This document shows, piece by piece, positions 33,207 through 45,465 of a stretch of DNA of 64,000 nt (the first letter of the stretch is position 1; every line of letters starts with the position of its first letter). The notes under the pieces were generated by a model. The model had not been told where the DNA came from and ran no database searches. It saw only the letters and a list, made by a program, of their open reading frames with translations. Origin of the DNA: Cichorium intybus (lineage: Eukaryota > Streptophyta > Magnoliopsida > Asterales > Asteraceae); the NCBI GenBank assembly GCA_023525715.1, contig CM042016.1, forward strand, positions 78,723,382-78,787,381. Reading direction: 5' to 3'. A program made the position numbers and the translations under genes.

Positions 33207-33229
33207 ATCACACAACGGATGTCGCCAAA
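33207..33229 (-). other. Primer-binding site of T2
   Basis: On the minus strand the LTR end GTCACAACA is followed by TTTGGCGACATCCGTTGTGT. It resembles the T1 site (TTGGTGCCATCCACTTGTGT). The primer tRNA is not assigned. Confidence 0.65.
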
Positions 33230-33795
33230 TGTTGTGACTTCAGACTCCGGGGTGATGATGGGTGGTAGCTCCGGTGGTCTCGGATGCCTGAGATCACAGC
33301 AAAGAAAGGAACGACCGTTAGTCGCACTCCAGGAGGCGATCCCGGGAGGGCGCTCCGACGGTTAAGTCAGCGTGGTGTCAAGAGTAATTTTCTCTGGAGG
33401 GCGAGAAGTAATAGTGTTGAGAGCATGAGTGCTACCTGAAGTCCCCTTGGCCTTTTATACCTGATGCTGGATTCGCTTTTGGAGACATCGATGTCAGTCC
33501 TCCAGTGAGCTCAGGGGATGATTGGGTGATCGCCTGGTACGCGATCATGGTGCAGGAGGCGTACGGGAGGAGCACAGGTAGTGCGCCGTGTACACCTTTT
33601 GTCATCTGCATGTGTCAGCTTTCTCGCAGGTTGTCGCCTCGTTAGGTCTGCGGGAAAGTTGTTATGGAGGTGACGCCCCAGGGGGCGATTGCTGGTTCCG
33701 TGGGGCGTGCTCGATTAAGTCCAGCGCTGCAGGGCAGCGCTTAAGGTTTTGGACCAATGGAGCTCTGCCAGTACGTATTCCATGATACGCTATCA
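33230..33795 (-). repeat. 5' LTR of T2 (566 bp)
   Basis: Minus-strand LTR running from TGATAGCGTATCATGG (33795 downwards) to GTCACAACA (33230). It is similar in length to the 562-bp LTR of T1, with the same TGATAG start. The copy at 5601-6142 matches except at its outer end. Directly to the right, without recognisable LTR remainder, comes gag of element A. Confidence 0.92.
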
Positions 33796-33800
33796 CCCAG

Positions 33801-35978
33801 GAACCTTCGGGTGAGGCAACAGGGGCAGTTCCATTTATACCCCCGCTTTCAGAATTTCAGGTTGGGAGCACGAGTGCTATTGGTGGTGCGGCTTCAGCCT
33901 CCGCATCAATACCATCATGCACTCCGCCTTGTGTTCCACCATTTCAACCACAATCTACAAACCCTTTCACATCTGCTATGTCTTGGGGAGCACCGACCCG
34001 TGATGGCACCCCAGTGACCATGCAGCACACTACCATTTCTCAACCACAATCACAACCCTCACAACCGCCATTAATCTTTAAACCACAAACCACCTTTCAA
34101 ACCATGCCACAACAACCCCAGCAGCCATATCAACCATAACCTCCACAGCAGCAGTACCATTATCAAGAGGTTGAGCAGAGCTATGAGGACGAGGAAGAAG
34201 GATGGGTTCCGCAGCAGCAACCGTAGCAACAATGGAACCGAGGTTGGGGACCTCCACGAAGAGCACCACAGCAACAACCACCGCAAGGTCAGCAATGGTA
34301 CAATGATCATCATTTTCACGGTAATCCTATTCAACCTTTGTACTTTGCACAACCGAGAGGGAAGTCGGTTGCATCGCACTTCCAACCGCGGGAGTACGAT
34401 GATTCATCGCCCATTTATATTCCTGATGATATAGATACTCAAGTAGAAATTAAGCCCCAATTGATAGGAGTATTAACACAGTTTAGAGGATATAAGACGG
34501 ACGATCCATATAATCATTTGTATGAATTCCTAGCCATCGCAAATGCCAATACTCCTAGGAACACCAATAGGGATATTTTTAGGTTAAGATTGTTTCCTTT
34601 CACCTTAAAGGACAAAGCCAAGTACTGGTTTACATCTCTTCCACCTAATAGTATCACTACTTGGGATCAACTTAAGGCAAAGTTTTTACAAGAATTTTAC
34701 CCAGCCAGTAAGACCACTGAAGTTAGACGCGCAATCCAAGATTTTCAGCAAAAGCCTGGAGAAGCATTTCACGAGGATTTCGATCGATTGAAGGAGTTGC
34801 TACGTTCCTGTCCGCATCACGAAGTTCCGAAGTGGCAGCTGGTGAAATTATTCTTTGAAGGAATGAATGAGACGCATCAAGCAATGATAAATGCTTCATC
34901 AAGTCGGACATTCATGTGGCAAGAGCCAGAGGATGCGTGGAGATTTTTGGAACAGTTAAGTTTAGGATCTAAGGTCAGCGGATCCAAGAAGGACAGCACA
35001 GTGTATGTAGCAAATATAGAAGCAGAAAATAAGTGGAAAAAGGAGATCCAAAATGAGTTAAGTAATGTTACCAAAAAGTTCAATCAAATGCCCACGAGAT
35101 TTCAGAAGGAAAAAGGAGCGTATGTATTGCATGGACAAGTCATCTGTAATACATGTGGTGAAGTAGGACATAACCACAATGAATGCTCAATGACACATGA
35201 GGAAATCAGTCAGGTGCACGGATATGGTCAATTCCACAATACGCCACGACCATTCAAAAATAATCAGCAAAGGGAAGTAAGACAACCACCAGTGAGGCAG
35301 CAACATGTGCAACCAGTGCCTCTAACAAGGAATATGAACATTGGCACACAGGAGATCTTCAAAATGTTACTTAAACTCAAGGAAGTGGAAGATGCCAATT
35401 CGAAAGCAATTTTGAAGTTAGGAGAATTGCTCATTAAGTTGGAAAAGGATAGAGAACACGAAAAAGCACAACCGCCAAAGGTGCAAGTGAATGAAGTTAT
35501 CACACTCAGAAGTGGAAAGAAGGTGGATAACAAGGTTACAGCTCCACCAGCAGAAGAAGATAGTGATGTGGAAATAGTCTTTGATGAAAAAGAAGAGCTG
35601 GAAAAGGAAAAGAAAAGAGAAAAAGAGGAACAAGCACAAAAGAAGAAACCAGCAAGTACATGGGAGAAAGGAGAAGCAAGTGGGACAGCCCCTTTTCCTG
35701 CAGCTTTGGAAAAACCTGAAAGAAGACCATACGCGAAGAAAGGACCACAAGCAGAAGATATGTGGGATCTGTTCAGTCAGATCAAAGTTAACATTCAGTT
35801 GGTTAAGCTTATCAAAGAAGTTCCTGCATATGCAAAGTTTCTCAAAGACATGTGTATTCACAAAAAGCACATTCTATCGCATCTTCCCAAAAGAATCAAC
35901 TTGCCCGAGAATGTCAGGTCTATAATCATGAATACATTACCACCCAAACTGAAGGATCCATGGGTTCCTCTCATCTAA
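33801..35978 (+). pseudogene. Element A gag (Athila Gag)
   Basis: Gag of the Athila-clade element. From 33801 one frame reads through a Ser/Pro- and Gln-rich N-terminal segment with stops at 34137-34139 (TAA) and 34224-34226 (TAG), both among Gln codons, and then through a 546-residue open part. Core motifs: FRGYKTDDPYNHLYEFLAI, RLFPFTLKDKAKYWFTSLPP, WDQLKAKFLQEFYPASKT and FDRLKELLRSCPHHEVPKW (34480-34840); CCHC knuckle CNTCGEVGHNHNEC (35145-35186); then a Lys/Glu-rich stretch. A TAA at 35976 separates it from the protease, which follows in the same frame. The true N-terminus, leader and primer site are missing because T2 abuts directly at 33796. Confidence 0.88.
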
Positions 35979-36381
35979 GTTGATTTAGGTGATGTGCATA
36001 TCAAGAAAGCTCTGTTAGATTTGGGTGCAAGCATGAACATTCTACCAGGACAGCTCTTTGACAAGTATGAATTCGGTACTTTGAGGCCTACTGATGTAAT
36101 CTTATAGCTTGCTGATAAGTCTACAAAGATTCCTAGGGGAATGTTGTCAGATATCATCATTAAGGTGAGAGATTTCTATTACCCAGCGGATTTCTTAGTT
36201 CTGGATACCCGTCAGGCTGCCAATGGAGAACACCAACGATTATTTTGGGACGACCTTTCTTGGATACAGCTAATGCAAACATTAACTGTCATACAGGAGA
36301 GATGGGGATTTCCTTTGGACATCGGCAAACTAAGATTAATATTTTTAATCCTAAAGGAAGTACCATGGAGGATGAAGAATG
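35979..36381 (+). pseudogene. Element A protease, first part
   Basis: The aspartic protease of Athila type: IKKALLDLGASMNILPGQLF holds the DLGAS catalytic motif. A TAG at 36105-36107 and a one-base frame change near 36230 break it; beyond that the frame with LGRPFL and the NPKGS segment continues to 36381. Here the copia C2 is inserted; the frame continues after the target duplication at 43999. Confidence 0.85.
36377..36381. repeat. Target-site duplication of C2 (GAATG / GATTG)
   Basis: GAATG at 36377-36381 and GATTG at 43994-43998 flank the copia element C2. They differ by one base, fitting an old insertion. The reading frame of A is continuous across one copy of the pentamer. Confidence 0.8.
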
Positions 36382-37149
36382 TGAAAGGTTTTTAAGCAAT
36401 CAATGAACAAACAAATACTTAAGTTCACATGCAACCCTAGAAAGATCTATGTTTTCTTCTATGAAGATATAAACTAAAAACCTAAGGCCAACATTTATTT
36501 CTAAAGATCAAATAAGAATTAACCAACCTTTTAATTCTTGTTCTTGAAGCTAGCAGCAAACAGATACTGTCTCAAATGCAAGTCACACCCAAAGCAATGG
36601 AGAAGAGAGTCCAGCAGAGTATCCTTAGTGAAAAATGGCACAGGAAATAAGGGTGCCAGAGGATTCCTTTTATAGCTTCCAAGGGTGGTTACACTTGAAA
36701 CCCTAAGGAGCCTCCAAAGTGGGCAAGCCTGTTGACCACTTGGACCAGATCCCTTAAACCCTAATAGGGTTTTCGCCAACCCTAGAGGAAGCCTGCAGGG
36801 TGGCGCCACTTTTGGCCCCTGGCTTCTCTCTTGCTAGTTATTCAATTATTGAATAATTACAAGTCACCCCTTGTGCTTTAACTAATTAATTTAATCACTA
36901 AGTTAAATCCAATTAATTCTAGATTAAGTCTTAATTAATTATTATAGGTTCTAATTAATATATTAACATTTAAATATATTAATAAACCATTTATTTTTAT
37001 ATTGATTTATTAAACAATTAATAAATCAACCTTTCACTCTACTGAACTCTACACTAAACCTCCAGCCATGAGGGCAACCCAAATGGACTTCGCTTCAATT
37101 AACAAGTTAAATACAATTATAAGTCATGGGTTAGAGACCAAATTCAACA
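36382..37149 (-). repeat. 3' LTR of C2 (768 bp)
   Basis: In plus orientation from TGAAAGG to CAACA, that is TGTTGAATTTGG...CCTTTCA on the minus strand. It matches 43229-43993 with scattered differences (for example AGATACTGTCTC versus AGATCCTGCCTC). The minus-strand polypurine tract CCAAGTGGGAGAC (37150-37162) precedes it. Confidence 0.95.
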
Positions 37150-37971
37150 GTCTCCCACTTGGATAAGTCTATGACTTTAATTGTCTATTTACCTTCTTAT
37201 TAATACCAGTTTCCCAGAAACTGTTCCTGAACTCTGACTCAGTCAGTTCTGTCCAAAGATAAGTGATCAGATGATCCTCCGTCCCACCAGATATTTTTCA
37301 GACTCAAGACATGGATTAATATCAATCTTGGTATGATACTCTCTTTCTCGATTTCCGATTTGCTTATGACTTTAAGACTGCTAATTGAACACATCAATTC
37401 AGTCCCGGTTGGCCAACACTTTCAGTCAACTTCAAAATCATCGAGAGGCCTACATATATCTGTTTCCCCATTGGGTCAGGGGACGGATAAGTTTCGACTT
37501 ACACGTCTGTATCTTTTACCAGTTAGAATACTCACAACAGTGCGTTTTATAACACTGAGTTACCGGCGCGTTTTCGCATTATCAATGAGCAACCGACTTG
37601 CAAATTACAGATCATATTTCTCCACAAGATCAAAGGATATTATCGTCTTAACATTGGTCGTGATGTAATCCATGAAGTAATATGTTAAGCGCGGGTATAT
37701 CCAATAGTCAAATCTCTATTTTCTAAGTACTCACGAATGTTGTAGCAGTCTTACTGCAATGTCTAACTCCTTAGACAATCTACAGCCGATTCATGACAGT
37801 CTTCGTTCACACTTACTCCCTAATATTGTGATCGACTGTGGAAATTTAAATAATCTAATTACTTAGGAAGTTAAACATGCAAATATAGAAACACAATAAT
37901 GAACAATTGACAAAGGCAGTAGCAATACTGATTTATAAATCTCCATTATAAAATCACCAAGTCAATTACAT
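37150..37971 (-). other. 3' UTR of C2 with polypurine tract
   Basis: Noncoding 822 bp between RNase H stop and LTR; homologous to the 3' UTR of C1 (392-1226). Frames crossing it are not coding. Confidence 0.8.
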
Positions 37972-39980
37972 TTATACTGTTACAATGCTCCGAGCATGCT
38001 GATTGTGCTTGATCCTACTCAATGCCTTAGTCAAAGGATCTGCAGGATTATCTTCTGATGGTACTCTCTTAACCAGTAAGTGACCTTCTTCTACCTGATG
38101 TCGAATATAGTAGTACTTTCTTTCGATATGCCTGGACTTTCCATGGTCTCGCGGTTCCTTTGTCAAAGTGACCGCTCCTTCGTTATCGCAGAAAAGTTCC
38201 ACCGGCTCCTGAATGCTCGGGACAACTCCAAGGTCACGGATAAAGTTCTTCAGCCAAGCCGCTTCTTTAGACGCTTCATTCGCTGCAATGTACTCTGATT
38301 CGCACTTTGAATCAGCCACCGTGTCTTGCTTGGAACTTTTCCAAGTGACCGCTCCACCGTTCAAAAGAAATACCCAGTCCGACTGGCACCGACCACTATC
38401 CCTATCTGTCTGGAAGCTGGCATCTGTATATCCACTCACTTTCAAGTCATCACTGCCACCAAGGACTAATACCATATTCTTTGTCCTTCGTAGATACTTG
38501 AGTATGTTCTTACCCGCTATCCAGTGTGCCTTTCCAGGAGTACCCTGGTACCGACTAACCATGCTCAGTGCAAAGGATACGTCGGGGCGAGTACATGTCA
38601 TAGCAGACATGATCGACCCTACTGCTGAAGCATAAGGTACCCGACTCATCTCAGCTATTTCCTCATCGGTACTCGGACTTTGAGTCTTACTTAATTTTGC
38701 ATTACTCTGGATTGGTAACTCTCCCTTTTTGGAATTTTCCATGTTAAACCTTTTTAACACATTTTCCAAATATGTACACTGGCTCATACCTATTAATTTC
38801 CTTTTCCTATCTCTCAGTATTCTTATCCCGAGAATATAAGCAGCTTCTCCTAGGTCTTTCATGGTGAAACACTTCCCGAGCCAACCTTGACATCTTGCAA
38901 GGTCGGAACGTTGTTTCCCATGAGCAGTATGTCATCAACATACAGCACCAGAAAAGTGACTATACTCCCACTAGCCTTGACATATACACATAACTCATCC
39001 TCTCTTCTGGAGAAACCAAACTCTTTGACTTTCTCGTGGAAACAAAGATTCCAGCTGCGAGATGCTTGTTTTAATCCGTAGATTTATCTCTCAAGCTTAC
39101 ACACTTTATCAGGGTGCTTGGTGTCTACAAAGCCTTCTGGCTAAGTCATGTAAACATCCTCAGTCAGTTTCCCGTTAAGGAAAGCGGTTTTGACATCCAT
39201 CTGCCAAATTTCATAATCATGAAATGCAGCTATGGCAAGCATTATCCTGATTGACTTAATCTTGGCTACTGGTGAGAAGGTTTCATCATAGTCAACCCCC
39301 GGGGTTTGAGTGAATCCCTTCGCAACCAGCCGAGCTTTATAAGTATGCACTTTACCATCCATGTCGGTCTTCTTCTTGAAGATCCACTTGCACCCGACTG
39401 TCTTACAACCCGACACATTGTCAACCAAGTTCCAAACTTGATTGTCATACATGGACTTAATCTCGCTGTCCATTGCCTCTTTCCATTTGGCAGGCTCGGG
39501 GCCTGCTACTGCTTCGCGGTAGTTAGCTGGTTCATCCAAATTTGTCAGTGTACAATCACTGACAAACGTATCACCATCCGTAGTTATATGGAAACCAGAA
39601 AACTCGGGTGGCATGCTAACTCTACCTGAGCGTTTAAGAGGTAATGAGATGTCGGTTGGTCCAATAGGAACTTCTTCCTCAAGTTGGTTGCTAGTTTCTC
39701 CTAAGGTTGGTTCATCGGGCATCTCCTGAATTTCTTCGAGATCGATTGTACTCCCACTGTCCTATTTGGAAATGAGTTCTCTCTCTCGAAAGAACCCCCG
39801 TCTTGCTACAAAGACCACGTCCTCACTTGGTCTGTAGAACAAGTATCCAAATGACTGTTTCGGGTATCCGATGAAGAAACACCTCTCACTTCTTTCCGCG
39901 AGCTTGTCATGAGTATCTCGTCTTACGAAAGTCTCACAGCCCCAGACTTTGATGTGTGCTAACGAGGGAACCTTCCCCGT
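37972..39980 (-). pseudogene. C2 pol: integrase C-terminus, RT and RNase H
   Basis: Minus strand. 39980-39723: end of integrase and linker to RT, with the copia-typical motifs FIGYPKQSFGYLFYRPSEDV and DSGSTIDLEEIQEMP. 39722-39141: RT start with WKEAMDSEIKSMYDNQVW, CKWIFKKKTDMDGKV, KARLVAKGFTQ and WQMDVKTAFLNG, stopped at 39141 by TGA/TAG. 39140-38863: RT core in shifted frames with the catalytic YVDDILLMG near 38945. 38862-37972: RT thumb and RNase H with MKDLGEAAYILGI, VSGYTDASFQTDRDSG, SEYIAANEASKEAAWLKN and ELFCDNEGA. At least one base is missing near 38880. RT and RNase H copy the element RNA into DNA. The last part is open for 296 residues and closely matches C1. Confidence 0.9.
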
Positions 39981-40928
39981 CTACATCTCGTGCGGTGTTT
40001 TTGCAACCTTCTTGGTTGTTACAGATTTAGGATATAGGCGGCAGTCTCTAAGGCATACCCCCAGAAATGGATTGGAAGCGAAGCTCGACTCATCATGGAA
40101 CGAACCATGTCCAAATAAGGTTCGGTTTCGCCTTCCAGCAACACCGTTCAACTGAGGTGTTCTTGGAGGCGACAACTGTGAAACAATTCCACATTCCTTA
40201 AGATAATCGAGAAACTCGATACTAAGATACTCACCGCCTCTGTCGGATCTAAGTATCTTTATCTTGCTGCCCAATTGATTTTCTGCTTCATTTTTGAACT
40301 CTTTGAACTTTTCAAAGGTATCTGACTTATTCTTGATTAAGTAGATATATCCATATCTACTAAAATCGTCAGTAAAGGTCACATAGAAACATGTGCCATC
40401 TTTTGTGGTTGTTCTGAAGGGACCATACATATCTGTGTGTATGATATCCAACAGACCTTCACCTCTTTCAAAGGAACCTTTGAATGGTGATTTTGTCATC
40501 TTGCCAAGTAACCAAGATTCGCATACAGCATCTGACCCGAGGTTGAATGATTCCAACACTCCATCCTTTTGGAGTTGGGTGATGTGTTTCTTATTGATAT
40601 GGCCAAGGTGACAATGCCACAAACACGCCTTTTCTATACCGCTTGAAGAATCAATAGTTAAGACATCTTTACCATAATTATCAACACACACAATAGTTTC
40701 ATACACTCCATCACAAGGCATAGCATTAAATATAAAAACATCATTTTCAAAAACTGAAATTGAACCATTCAATTTATTAAACTCATAATAAAAGCCCTGT
40801 TTGAACAATGCATGAAAAGAAATTATGTTCTTTTCCATATCAGGCGAATAGCAACAATTATGTAAATCTAAAACAACTCCACTACTAAGCACTAATCTAT
40901 AGACACCGATCTTGGTAACAGGTGACAT
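39981..40928 (-). pseudogene. C2 gag-pre-integrase and integrase core
   Basis: An open 315-residue segment. It begins with the GAG-pre-integrase region (VLDLHNCCYSPDMEKNIIS), continues with the integrase zinc-binding HLGHINKKH and WLLGKMTKSPF (the expected second Cys is not present in this part, reading ESWLLG), and the D-D-E core: DIIHTDMYGPFRT, TFTDDFSRYGYIYLIKNKS, ILRSDRGGEYLS. The region of the third acidic residue, QLNGVAGRRNRTL, has Gly where copia integrases have Glu (VAERRN), so the catalytic Glu is lost. Downstream the frame decays (HDESSF...). The upstream join to gag is broken. Confidence 0.9.
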
Positions 40929-41983
40929 TCACCTATTTCCCATGACCAGGTTCAATCTACCGTGCTCCAGCTCCCTACTTTCCTTTAGGCCCTGCAAATT
41001 AGAACAGATATGAAAACCACATCGTGTATCAAGGACCCAAGAACAGGAAGAAGATGAGTTATTAGATATATAGAATATGTACCTGCTTGTGATGGCTTTA
41101 CTTTGCCATCCTTGATATCCTACAAGTACCTGGGTCAGCTCCTCTTCCGGTGACCCTTTTCTTTGCAGTAAAAACAGTCAGCTTCTTTGGGATTCGTGAC
41201 GTGCAGAATGCGGGAAGACTTGGCTCTCGGGGCACTGCTAGATGTCCCGACATGAGTCTTTTCCCTCCAGTTTTGCTTCGGAGGGCCCTTCCGTTTCTTT
41301 CCCTTGCCAGATCCAATAGCCAGGACAGGCGGGTTGACCGAGAGCAGACCTTTTCCCTTCATCTCGTCTTCAGCAGTACGAAACATGCAGTGTAATTCAG
41401 TTAGAGTTGCCTGATTGTTGTTCAAATGATACGCTAGTGTGAACTGGCCATAAGAACTAGGCAAGGAGTTTAGCACTATGTCAACAGCTAAATCCTCATG
41501 AACAGGCATTTCCAGCTTCCTAAGCCTCTCCACATAACCATGCATCCTTTGCACATGAGTGCAGATGGACTCTCCATCCTTAGGCTTGTCGTTAGTGAAA
41601 GCTTTTACAACCTCACGCCTTTCGATGCGCTCTTGCTTGTGGTACTTTTCCGCGAGCTCTTTGTGCATCTCGTAAGGCCAATAGTCCTCATAGATACGCT
41701 GCAGTTCAGGGTTCATGGTAGCGATCATGATGCATGCCACTTTGGTCGCATCATCTGAGTGTTTGGTGTACGCGGCGACTTCCTCGGGAGTAGCGGTATC
41801 TGGGTCAACCTCAACTAGCTCGGTTTCCAAAACATACTCTTTGTGTTCAAACCTTAGAGCCATTTTGATGTTACGGATCCAGTCATTGTTGTTAGTGTCG
41901 TCCAACGTCACTTTTGAGCACAATGACAGAATCGAGGTGACATTACCGGGATTCGAGTGGGGAACGGATTGGTCAGAAGACAT
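40929..41983 (-). pseudogene. C2 gag (copia Gag)
   Basis: Starts at ATG 41983 (MSSDQSVPHSNPGNVTS). The UBN2/retrotran-gag-like core contains NDWIRNIKMALRFEHKEYVL, EMHKELAEKYHKQERIERRE, MHGYVERLRKLEMPV and LAVDIVLNSLPSSYGQF, followed by a basic Ser/Lys segment and the knuckle CFYCKEKGHRKRS, whose last Cys codon reads TGA (near 41136). A further TAG follows in PRYL*DIKDGKVKPS. The region 41134-40929 bridges to the protease and pre-integrase part in broken frames. Gag packages the RNA; compare the very different Gag of C3, which uses related LTRs and leader. Confidence 0.88.
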
Positions 41984-43215
41984 CTGAATAAGAAGAAGAT
42001 AGTTTTTAATTAGACATTAATAATAATCCTTATATTCACCCAAGAATAAATATAAGGCTAGGATCCTACAATATCGAAGAGGGATGCCGTAATCTTTATT
42101 GTAAATTTTATAAGGTAGACGAATGATGATTCAGCCAATTCCACCGCGGAAAAATAATCTAATTATAATGGAATTCCTAGTTTCTTTCGATATATATTGA
42201 ATTGTTCAATAGCATGTTTTGATCTCAGGAATGCCCCGCTGTTTGTGACTGGGATACCGAGGATCACAAACCGGGTGTGAATAACCATGCAAATTCGCTT
42301 GGTATTCTCGAAGCCAATTGTCATCTCTAATTAACGTGTCAGTTAAGCACACACGCTCCGTTAATAATGACAAAATCGGGAAACCCATTGCGACTCTTTG
42401 CGGACACCAGCTGGCGTGCCGGTAAACCACACACGTTCCACCAACGTTCCACAAAGTGCAATGTGCAATTTCATGGGTTAGCACCAATTCACATTTTTTA
42501 ACCTAATGTAACTAGATTGGGTTTTGTTCAAGGTTCTAGTACTTCCAATTATAGCATTATACTTTTAAGAGGCTTAGCGGTTCTATCAAACCCGTTCAAC
42601 TAACGATACTCGACTGACCAGGAGAGTGGTGCGTAAGAGTAGATACCCATTAGACTACCATTTTATAGGCAGTCGCCTTATACCCTCTTTAGAGGACAAT
42701 TTTATGAATGAGTCCTACTAACAGTGAGACTAACCAATTTGTCTTATATATAAATATTAACTTTTAATCATAAATATATAAGATATATTTTAATCTTATT
42801 AAAATATTTTATAATTAATTTATTCATAATTTTCGCAAATTTTAATCTATTTTTCAAAAAATTTAGATTAATCCTTTAAGCTGATTTAATTTATCTTTTA
42901 ATTAACAATTAATTAAATTAATTAAATCTAAGATAGATAACACAATTTAATCAAATTAATTTACCTATCTTAAACCCTTAATGGTTCGAAAATTACAAGC
43001 AAGGGTTTAAGTGTTCCAGTTATTTTATTAATCAAATTACCAAAAATAACAACATACTATCCAAGGCAAGCAAAAGGGGGACCATATGGGGTTGGCGGCT
43101 AGGGTTAGGAAACCCTAGCCTTGAAATCGATCAAGGCCCTTCCAAGGGTTTAATTTCGCACAAAAATCCTAAGGCACAAACAGTTCATAACAATTCACAA
43201 GAAAAGAAAGCCAAA
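41984..43215 (-). other. 5' leader of C2
   Basis: 1.2 kb of noncoding leader between primer site and gag. It is homologous to the C3 leader (59557-60786): shared blocks include the tract with CTCTTTAGAGGACA near 42690 and GTTTACCGGCAC near 42420 (minus strand). A leader this long often holds packaging signals and upstream structure; that is inference. Confidence 0.7.
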
Positions 43216-43227
43216 GCTCTGATACCA
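43216..43227 (-). other. Primer-binding site of C2
   Basis: GCTCTGATACCA on the plus strand, that is TGGTATCAGAGC on the minus strand, one base from the LTR end; initiator tRNA-Met type. Confidence 0.95.
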
Positions 43228-43228
43228 C

Positions 43229-43993
43229 TGAAGGGGTTTTAAGCAATCAATGAACAAACAAATACTTAAGTTCACATGCAACCCTAGAAAGATCTATGTT
43301 TTCTTCTATGAAGATATAAAATAAAAACCTAAGGCCAACATTTATTTCTAAAGATCAAATAAGAATTAACCAACCTTTTAATACTTGTTCTTGAAGCTAG
43401 CAGCAAACAGATCCTGCCTCAAATGCAAGTCACACCCAAAGCAATCGAGAAGAGAGTCCAGTAGAGTATCCTTAGTGAAAAATTACGCAGGAAATAAGGG
43501 TGCCAGAGGGTTCCTTTTATAGCCTCCAAGGGTTACACCTGAAACCCTAAGGAGCCTCCAAAGTGGAGAAGCATGTTGACCACTTGGACCAGATCCCTTA
43601 AATCCTAATAGGGTTTTCGCCAACCCTAGAGGAAGCCTCCAGGGTGGAGCCACTTTTGGCCCCTGGCTTCTCTCTTGCCAGTTATTCAACTATTGAATAA
43701 TTACAAGTCAGCCCGTGTGCTTTAATTAATTAATTTAATCACTAAGTTAAATCCAATTAATTCTAGATTAAATCTTAATTAATTATTATAGTTTCTAATT
43801 AATATATTAACATTTAAATATATTAATAAACCATTTATTTTTCTATTGATTTATTAAACAATTAATAAATCAACCTTTCACTCTACTGAACTCTACACTA
43901 AACCTCCAGCTATGAGGGCAACCCAAATGGACTTCGCTTCAATTAACAAGTTAAATACAATTATAAGTCATGGCTTAGACACCAAATCCAATA
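43229..43993 (-). repeat. 5' LTR of C2 (765 bp)
   Basis: Plus orientation TGAAGGGGTTTTAAGC to CCAAATCCAATA; on the minus strand the LTR starts TATTGG where C1, C3 and the 3' LTR have TGTTGG or TGTTGA, so the terminal TG has mutated. Flanked by GATTG. Confidence 0.93.
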
Positions 43994-43998
43994 GATTG

Positions 43999-45465
43999 CT
44001 ACCATGTGGACATCATAGACGAGTTAGTGCAGCAATACACACCTGAAGTGTTACAACAAGAAGTGATGGATATTCAAGAAGAAGGAGAGGCTGAATAGGA
44101 GAAGCAAGTGGAAGTAGCAGAAAAAGACAAAGGCATGAAGCATGAAGAGTGCGCACACATCGAGAAGCTGCCGACGGAGATTCCTAAGACATTAAAACAG
44201 TCTCTACAGGAACCGCCAACCTTAGAGTTGAAACCATTACCGGCTCATTTAAAAAATGCCTTCTTAGGAGAAAAAGAAACTCTGCCAGTGATCTTAGCAG
44301 CGAATTTGACAATGGAACAAGAGAAGGACTTGCTTAAGGTTTTGTCCAAACATAAGGAAGCCATTGGTTGGACGATTGCAGATTTGAATGGTATTAGTCC
44401 AACTACGTGTATGCATCGGATCATCACAGAAGAAGGAGCCAAACCTGCTAGGGATACGCAAAGAAGACTAAATCCAAATTTGAAGGAAGTTGTGAAGAAG
44501 GAAGTTTTGAAATGGTTGGATGTTGGGATCACATATCCAATCTTCGACAGTGAGTGTGTCAGTCCAACACAAACCGTGCCAAAGAAATATGGTATAACTG
44601 TAGTGGATACTAAGGATGGTGACAAGGTATCTACGAGACCCGTAACTGGATGGAGAATATGTATTGATTACCGGAAACTCAATGCCGCTACATCTAAGGA
44701 CCATTTCCCATTACCATTCATTGATCAGATTGTAGAAAAGTTGGCCGGACAGAAGTATTATTCTTTCTTGGACGGCTATTCTGGGTATAATCAGATTGCC
44801 ATTCACCCGGAGGATCAGGCGAAGACCACATTCGTAGAATGCCATTCGGGTTGTGCAATGCCCCCGCTACGTTTCAACGGTGCATGATGGCGATATTCTT
44901 CGACATGATTGGTGATGCGCTGGAGATATTCATGGATGACTTCTCGATTTTTGGATCAACATTTGAGGCATGCTTAAGTCAATTGGAAAAGGTGCTACAA
45001 AGATGTGTCGAATCTAATCTGGTGCTTTCTTGGAAGAAAAGCCATTTTATGGTTAGGGAAGGAATAGTCTTAGGTCATGTGGTCTCCAAGAGAGGATTTG
45101 AGGTAGATCGTGCTAATGTCAAAGTCATTTCCACATTGCCACCCCCGACATCCGTGAAAGGGGTTAGATCTTTCTTAGGCCATGCTGGTTTTTATCGTAG
45201 ATTTATTAAGGACTTTAGTACTATATCTAAACCTGTTTGTGGCCTTCTTTTGAAGGACACACCATTTATTTTTGATGAGGAGTGTGTAAAAGCATTCAAC
45301 ATTCTAAAAAATAAACTGGTCGAGGCTCCCATTCTAAAACCTCCTAATTGGACTCAACCTTTCGAAATTATGTGTGAGGCTAGTGATTATGCTGCTGGTG
45401 TAGTATTAGGACAAAGGATTGACAGGAAGCCAGTAGTCATCTGCTATGCTAGTAAACATTTTTAG
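43999..45465 (+). pseudogene. Element A protease end and reverse transcriptase
   Basis: The protease-RT linker resumes after C2 (HVDIIDELVQQYTPEV) to a TAG at 44098. The RT follows: ILAANLTMEQEKDLLKVLSK, IGWTIADLNGISPTTCMHRI, WRICIDYRKLNAATSKDHFP and FLDGYSGYNQIAIHPEDQ. Near 44840 the frame shifts by one; RT goes on with MPFGLCNAPATFQRCM, catalytic FMDDFSIFG (about 44930) and GFYRRFIKDFSTISKP to VVICYASKHF and TAG at 45463. FMDDFS is the usual Athila variant of the active site. RT makes the element's DNA from RNA. Confidence 0.9.

Larger units (their letters stand above)
5601..33795 (-). mobile_element. Tat-clade Ty3/gypsy element T2, minus strand, inserted in A
   Basis: Read on the minus strand: 5' LTR (33795-33230), primer-binding site, gag (33176-32492 then 14212-13393), protease (13392-12826), RT, RNase H, archaeal-type RNase H and integrase (to 9638), a 58-bp tandem array (9432-9129), an antisense gene (6492-8728, on the + strand) and 3' LTR (6142-5601). 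K splits its gag at the CTAGG duplication. T2 is a different family from T1: the LTRs are hardly alike apart from their TGATAG start, but the gene order is the same. The outer end of its 3' LTR is truncated and no target duplication could be found. Confidence 0.9.
36382..43993 (-). mobile_element. Complete but degenerate Ty1/copia element C2, minus strand
   Basis: Two LTRs of 768 and 765 bp, initiator tRNA-Met primer site, long 5' leader, gag with CCHC knuckle, integrase, RT and RNase H in copia order (integrase before RT), 3' UTR and polypurine tract; total 7.6 kb. Inserted in the protease region of element A with a 5-bp duplication. It is the same family as C1, and its LTR is closely related to that of C3. 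Stops and frameshifts in gag and pol show it is inactive. Confidence 0.93.
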
